Of a stretch of 9,940 nucleotides of DNA, positions 6,989-9,940 are shown piece by piece. Position 1 is the stretch's first letter. Each line of letters opens with the position of its first letter. A model generated the notes under the pieces. The model was not told the origin of the DNA. It worked only from the letters and a program-made list of their open reading frames with translations, and ran no database searches. The DNA is from Synergistaceae bacterium. Its GTDB lineage: Bacteria > Synergistota > Synergistia > Synergistales > Aminobacteriaceae. The stretch lies in NCBI GenBank assembly GCA_009778055.1, contig WRKN01000084.1, positions 1-9,940 of the forward strand, given 5' to 3'. The position numbers were made by a program, and so were the translations under genes.

Positions 6989-7058
6989 GAGGAGTATAAT
7001 GGCTCCAGTTTGCCTGAGCGAAAGGAATGGTCATAACTATGGCAGTCAAAGAGTATAG
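6989..7058 (+). promoter_or_regulatory. Possible -10 box or short leader ORF before the oxidoreductase gene
   Basis: The sequence GAGGAGTATAATGG (6989-7002) can be read in two ways. TATAAT at 6995-7000 is a perfect -10 hexamer, which would start transcription near 7007, but no good -35 lies at the right distance, so it would need an activator. Alternatively, GGAG at 6991-6994 is a Shine-Dalgarno site for the ATG at 6999-7001, which opens a 19-codon ORF (MAPVCLSERNGHNYGSQRV) ending in TAG at 7056-7058, overlapping the start of the oxidoreductase gene in another frame. The two readings exclude each other on the same transcript. I cannot decide between them. Confidence 0.35.
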
Positions 7059-8193
7059 AGCCGGAATACTGGGCTACGGGTTCATGGGCAAAGCGCACGC
7101 TTATTCCTACCAGGCGATGCAGTTTTACTACGACGACCTGCCCTTTAAGGTAAAATTGGAAGCTGTCTGCACCCGCGACGCTCAAAAGGGTAAGGCGCTG
7201 TGTGAGCGGTACGGTTTTGCGTACTCCGCCCAAAATGAGGACGATATCATCAACGATCCCGGCATTGACATCATCAACATCTGCACCCCCAACCATATGC
7301 ACAAGAACGCCATTATAAAAGGGATACGGGCCGGCAAGCACATTTACTGCGAAAAACCGATGGTGTTGAGCTATGACGAAGCCAAAGAGGTAGAGGCGGT
7401 CATTGCGGAGACGGGGTATGACAAAACCGCTCAGTTGGTTTTCCATAACCGCTACTTCCCTACCTCGATGCGGGCAAAGGAACTCATAGACAACGGAGAT
7501 ATCGGCCGGGTATATTCCTTCCGCGCCGCTTACCTGCATCCGGGTTCCGCAGAGCGGAACCGTCCGGCCACATGGCGTTTCCTGCCCGAGCTGACCGGTA
7601 TGGGAACCCTTTTTGATACGGGCAGTCACGTACTGGATCTGATAATGTGTATGCTGGGCCGGGAGTACGCGTCGGTATCGGCCGCCTCGCAGATTTTACA
7701 CCCGCAGCGCCCGTCTCCGGACGGGAAAAGCATGGTGGACATAACAGTCGACGACGCAACCTATCTCATTATGAAGATGAAAAACGGCGCGACAGGCACA
7801 ATCGAGTGCTCAAAGATAGCGACCGGCAGCGGCGACGAACTCCGGTTCGAGATTCATGGCGAGAAAGGAGCGCTGGCCTACAACAGCATGTCGCCGAACT
7901 ACCTGCGTTTCTACGACGCCACCGGACCCGATTCAACCAAATCGCTGGGAGCAAACCGAGGCTGGAAAAAAATCGACTGCTGTCAGCACTTCCAGGCGCC
8001 CGGCGGTGACTTTCCGCGTCCGCGCAGCAGTATCGGGTGGCTGCGCGGACATTCCCACAGCCTGTATGTCTTCATGGACAACGTGCACAACGGCCGGCCC
8101 GGCGTTCCCTCTCTCCACGACGGGGCCTACATCCAGTACGTGATGGAGCGGGTCGCCGCCTCGGCGCAAAAGGGTTGTTGGGTGGATATTTGA
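7039..8193 (+). CDS. Gfo/Idh/MocA family NAD(P)-dependent oxidoreductase
   Basis: A 384-residue sugar- or cyclitol-type dehydrogenase. The N-terminal Rossmann fold carries GYGFMGKAHAYSY (12-24) with the GxGxxG dinucleotide-binding motif, NICTPNHMH (80-88), and the family's EKP motif (105-107), where Lys106 is the expected catalytic lysine. The C-terminal domain has DTGSHVLDL (193-201), giving the Asp and His (193, 197) that usually complete the active site. Members oxidise polyols or sugars, or act on other substrates such as biliverdin; the substrate here is not readable. I chose the ATG at 7039 because AAAGGA (7021-7026) precedes it and the family N-terminus begins there; an ATG at 7027 sits directly on that site. 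An in-frame TGA at 7015 limits any longer start. It is the first gene of a plus-strand operon, with tenA 30 nt downstream. Confidence 0.93.
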   Translation: MAVKEYRAGILGYGFMGKAHAYSYQAMQFYYDDLPFKVKLEAVCTRDAQKGKALCERYGFAYSAQNEDDIINDPGIDIINICTPNHMHKNAIIKGIRAGKHIYCEKPMVLSYDEAKEVEAVIAETGYDKTAQLVFHNRYFPTSMRAKELIDNGDIGRVYSFRAAYLHPGSAERNRPATWRFLPELTGMGTLFDTGSHVLDLIMCMLGREYASVSAASQILHPQRPSPDGKSMVDITVDDATYLIMKMKNGATGTIECSKIATGSGDELRFEIHGEKGALAYNSMSPNYLRFYDATGPDSTKSLGANRGWKKIDCCQHFQAPGGDFPRPRSSIGWLRGHSHSLYVFMDNVHNGRPGVPSLHDGAYIQYVMERVAASAQKGCWVDI

Positions 8194-8223
8194 AGTCTTT
8201 AATCCTAAGGAGGAATTTTTACC

Positions 8224-8919
8224 ATGCCCTGCGATGACAACAAAGCGATCACGTCGTTTTCCAGAGGACTTAAGGCAAAAGCGTCAAAAGTTTGGGAGGA
8301 AGGGTACAACCATCCCTTTGTGCAGGAACTCGGAATGGGAACGCTGGACAAAGAAAAATTCAAGTTTTATTTATTGCAGGACTACCAGTATCTGCTGCAA
8401 TACGCCAAAGTTTTCGCCATAGCCGTCGTTAAATCCGACACGGAAGAACTTATGACGAAATTTTCAACGATCCAGCACTTTATACTCGCCAATGAAATGG
8501 AATTGCACCGCAGTTATATGGCGGACTTCGGCGTTACACGCGCGGAAATGCTTGCCGTCAAACCGTCGCTGTACAACAGGACGTACACGGCCAATATGCT
8601 CTCCTTCGGTCAAACGGGCGGTTTGGCGGAAGTTCTCGCCTCCGTTTTCCCTTGCGCGTGGACGTATGCCGATTATGGCAAACGCCTGAAAGAACGGTAC
8701 GCCGACAGATTGGATGACAACTTCTATAAATCATGGATCGAGACATACGCCGGCGACGAATTCTCGGCTTCTTTCGAGTGGTTCTACGATACGCTTGACT
8801 ACCTCGTTTCAAACATGACGGACAGGCAGCGCGAAAAGATAGAGGAAATTTTTATTTCCAGTGTGGAATTTGAGTATCTGTTTTGGGACATGGCTTATAA
8901 ACAGCAAATGTCGTATTAA
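8224..8919 (+). CDS. tenA: TenA family protein, thiaminase II (aminopyrimidine aminohydrolase)
   Basis: A 231-residue all-helical TenA protein of standard length. Enzymes of the Cys class hydrolyse aminopyrimidines released from degraded thiamine, giving HMP for salvage, and can also cleave thiamine. The active-site set is present: Asp53 in LLQDYQYL, Tyr121, the nucleophile Cys144 in PCAWTYADYG (143-152), Tyr175 in WIETYAGDEF (171-180), and the acid Glu217 in EFEYLFWDMAY (215-225), by comparison with Bacillus subtilis TenA (Cys135, Glu205). A strong AAGGAGG (8207-8213) stands 10 nt before the ATG. It sits between an oxidoreductase and a membrane J-domain gene; no thi genes or TPP riboswitch are seen, so the physiological substrate might differ from the classical one. 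Identity of the family is secure; exact role less so. Confidence 0.95.
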   Translation: MPCDDNKAITSFSRGLKAKASKVWEEGYNHPFVQELGMGTLDKEKFKFYLLQDYQYLLQYAKVFAIAVVKSDTEELMTKFSTIQHFILANEMELHRSYMADFGVTRAEMLAVKPSLYNRTYTANMLSFGQTGGLAEVLASVFPCAWTYADYGKRLKERYADRLDDNFYKSWIETYAGDEFSASFEWFYDTLDYLVSNMTDRQREKIEEIFISSVEFEYLFWDMAYKQQMSY

Positions 8920-8933
8920 ACGCAAATTCGGGA

Positions 8934-9791
8934 ATGGAGGATTTGGGCAGGCATTATATAGCTCTCGGGCTTCGCCCCGGAGCGACGCGGGAGGAGATAC
9001 GCTCGGCATTTCGCCGGATGGCGCAGATGTATCACCCCGATAAAGACTCCTCCCTGGACGCCGAGATGCGGTATCGCGAGGCGCGATTGGCCTATGATTC
9101 GTTACGTAAGGCGGCGGATACCCGCTTCCCGCGGTCTCATACCCACAGCCGCGGCTGGACTGGGCAAACCGCGCGCGGCAATAATTACGGCCCCCGCGCT
9201 GAAACCCCAAAACCCCCCACATCCAGCGGCGCCGGATGGTTCTCCTATGACGGCGCCGTATTCGGCAACGACCTCTTCAGGCGGCAATACGGCGTCACCG
9301 GCGTAAACCTGGACGAACTGATGTGGGAGCACAGAAAAGAAGATATCAAGAAGCGTATCCCTTTTTCGCTGGAAAAAATGCCGGATATTATATGGGAGTC
9401 GATCAAAGAGGCCGCCTGCGTTGGAATAGTTTTTCGTGTATTGCTGTACGCCGCCGGGATGAGGTTTATGTTCTACGCTCTCAGGAAGAGCGGCGTGGGG
9501 GTTATGTTCGGCTCACGCCTGCTCTCCAATATGTTTATATTCTGTCCATTGATCGGTTTTGCCCTGTACCGCTACTACTTTCCCAGATACCCGACTGAAT
9601 GTGAGGCCGAGGATTATAAATCATATTCCAATTCGCGCCTGCTCAGGAATCTCGCTGTGTCGTTTCTATACGGCATGGGGGCGAGTTTTTTAATCCACGC
9701 GCTCAGCCCGGGACTCAGCGTATCTCTCAGCAGTTGGTTCGATAAGGCCATTTCGGTATTTTTCATGATTTTACCGCTTTGGGTAGGGTGA
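8934..9791 (+). CDS. Membrane-anchored J-domain protein
   Basis: A 285-residue protein with an N-terminal J domain (residues 6-60): ALGLRPGAT, helix II (EEIRSAFRRMAQMY, 20-33), the HPD tripeptide at 34-36 and helix III to about 60. A polar, Gly/Pro/Ser-rich linker follows (62-105). The C-terminal half contains about four hydrophobic segments, near 160-182, 197-216, 238-258 and 268-285, so the J domain is probably displayed on the cytoplasmic face of the inner membrane, recruiting DnaK there. Apart from the J domain I recognise no family. It begins 14 nt after tenA, and the ATG at 8934 has only a weak upstream ribosome site, so coupling to tenA translation is plausible. It ends in TGA 3 nt before the next gene. 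Its J domain closely resembles that of the minus-strand protein at 3976-5034. Confidence 0.85.
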   Translation: MEDLGRHYIALGLRPGATREEIRSAFRRMAQMYHPDKDSSLDAEMRYREARLAYDSLRKAADTRFPRSHTHSRGWTGQTARGNNYGPRAETPKPPTSSGAGWFSYDGAVFGNDLFRRQYGVTGVNLDELMWEHRKEDIKKRIPFSLEKMPDIIWESIKEAACVGIVFRVLLYAAGMRFMFYALRKSGVGVMFGSRLLSNMFIFCPLIGFALYRYYFPRYPTECEAEDYKSYSNSRLLRNLAVSFLYGMGASFLIHALSPGLSVSLSSWFDKAISVFFMILPLWVG

Positions 9792-9794
9792 TTC

Positions 9795-9940
9795 ATGGAA
9801 GAAATAAGGATAGCGTATATAGGTTTTTCCGAACGGTTTATACTCACGTTGCTAAATCATCCATTTCTAAAGCTCACGGCAATTATTACCCAGGAAGGCC
9901 GGCTTCCCGGTTCCGCTATTGCGGCTTTTCACAAGCTGGG
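9795..9940 (+). CDS. Formyltransferase-like protein, N-terminal fragment (3' truncated by window)
   Basis: The last gene of the plus-strand operon runs off the window after 48 complete codons, beginning MEEIRIAYIGFSERFILTLL. The pattern of a first strand (IRIAYIG), a Phe-Leu-rich helix and a second strand ending in AIITQEG resembles the Rossmann-like N-terminus of the formyltransferase family (methionyl-tRNA formyltransferase, sugar formyltransferases), where a G-x-x-x-F segment and a V-x-x-V-x-T-Q strand occupy these positions. The catalytic Asn-His-Asp residues would lie beyond the window, so activity cannot be judged. The ATG is 3 nt after the stop of the J-domain gene, with AGGG about 9 nt before it inside that gene's last codons. 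Another Rossmann-fold family is possible. Confidence 0.6.
   Translation, partial: MEEIRIAYIGFSERFILTLLNHPFLKLTAIITQEGRLPGSAIAAFHKL

Noticed and set aside
6958..7629. A 223-codon minus-strand frame opposite the oxidoreductase
   Set aside because: It runs across the divergent promoter region and the highly conserved Rossmann domain on the plus strand, so it is a shadow frame.
1..9940. CRISPR array, insertion sequence, tRNA, rRNA or toxin-antitoxin pair
   Set aside because: No regularly spaced repeats, transposase, cloverleaf-like sequence or small paired ORFs were found when scanning both strands.

Overview
This window looks like chromosomal DNA from an anaerobic, Gram-negative-type bacterium, most likely of the phylum Synergistota. 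That placement is an inference: it rests on a DUF5693 membrane protein, an AMMECR1-domain protein, a Cys-type TenA and moderately GC-rich, tightly packed genes. No rRNA or other marker gene is present to confirm it. I found no tRNA, rRNA, CRISPR array, insertion sequence or phage gene.

Layout. (1) Positions 1-556 (+) hold the C-terminal end of a multi-pass DUF5693 protein. (2) Positions 557-808 contain only a short decayed piece of a BrnQ-type branched-chain amino-acid carrier on the minus strand. (3) Positions 809-3376 (-) encode a large, apparently soluble hybrid histidine kinase (PAS-like, GAF, HisKA, HATPase, degenerate receiver, intact receiver). (4) Positions 3446-5034 (-) are a two-gene unit: a J-domain protein with a HEAT-like tail, coupled by an ATGA overlap to an AMMECR1-domain protein. 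A good sigma-70-type promoter lies in front of it. (5) Positions 5163-6891 (-) are a two-gene unit of acyltransferase-fold proteins: a DUF2156 protein (lysyl-phosphatidylglycerol synthase C-terminal fold) followed by a GNAT acetyltransferase. (6) Positions 6892-7038 are a divergent control region with a minus-strand promoter, a 9-bp inverted repeat and a possible short leader ORF or -10 box for the plus strand. (7) Positions 7039-9940 (+) are a compact operon: Gfo/Idh/MocA oxidoreductase, TenA (thiaminase II type), a membrane-anchored J-domain protein, and the first 48 complete codons of a formyltransferase-like protein that runs off the window.

How the genes may work together. The two transcription units on either side of the GNAT pair each contain a J-domain protein whose C-terminal part is not that of a classical DnaJ, so this segment carries two specialised Hsp70 co-chaperones. 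The TenA operon has no other thiamine gene in view, so its role could be pyrimidine salvage or something else. No complete, clearly new defence or mobile system is visible. The points most worth a second look are the two specialised J-domain proteins, the J-domain/AMMECR1 coupling, the degenerate receiver in the kinase, the Cys cluster in the DUF2156 protein, and the divergent control region.
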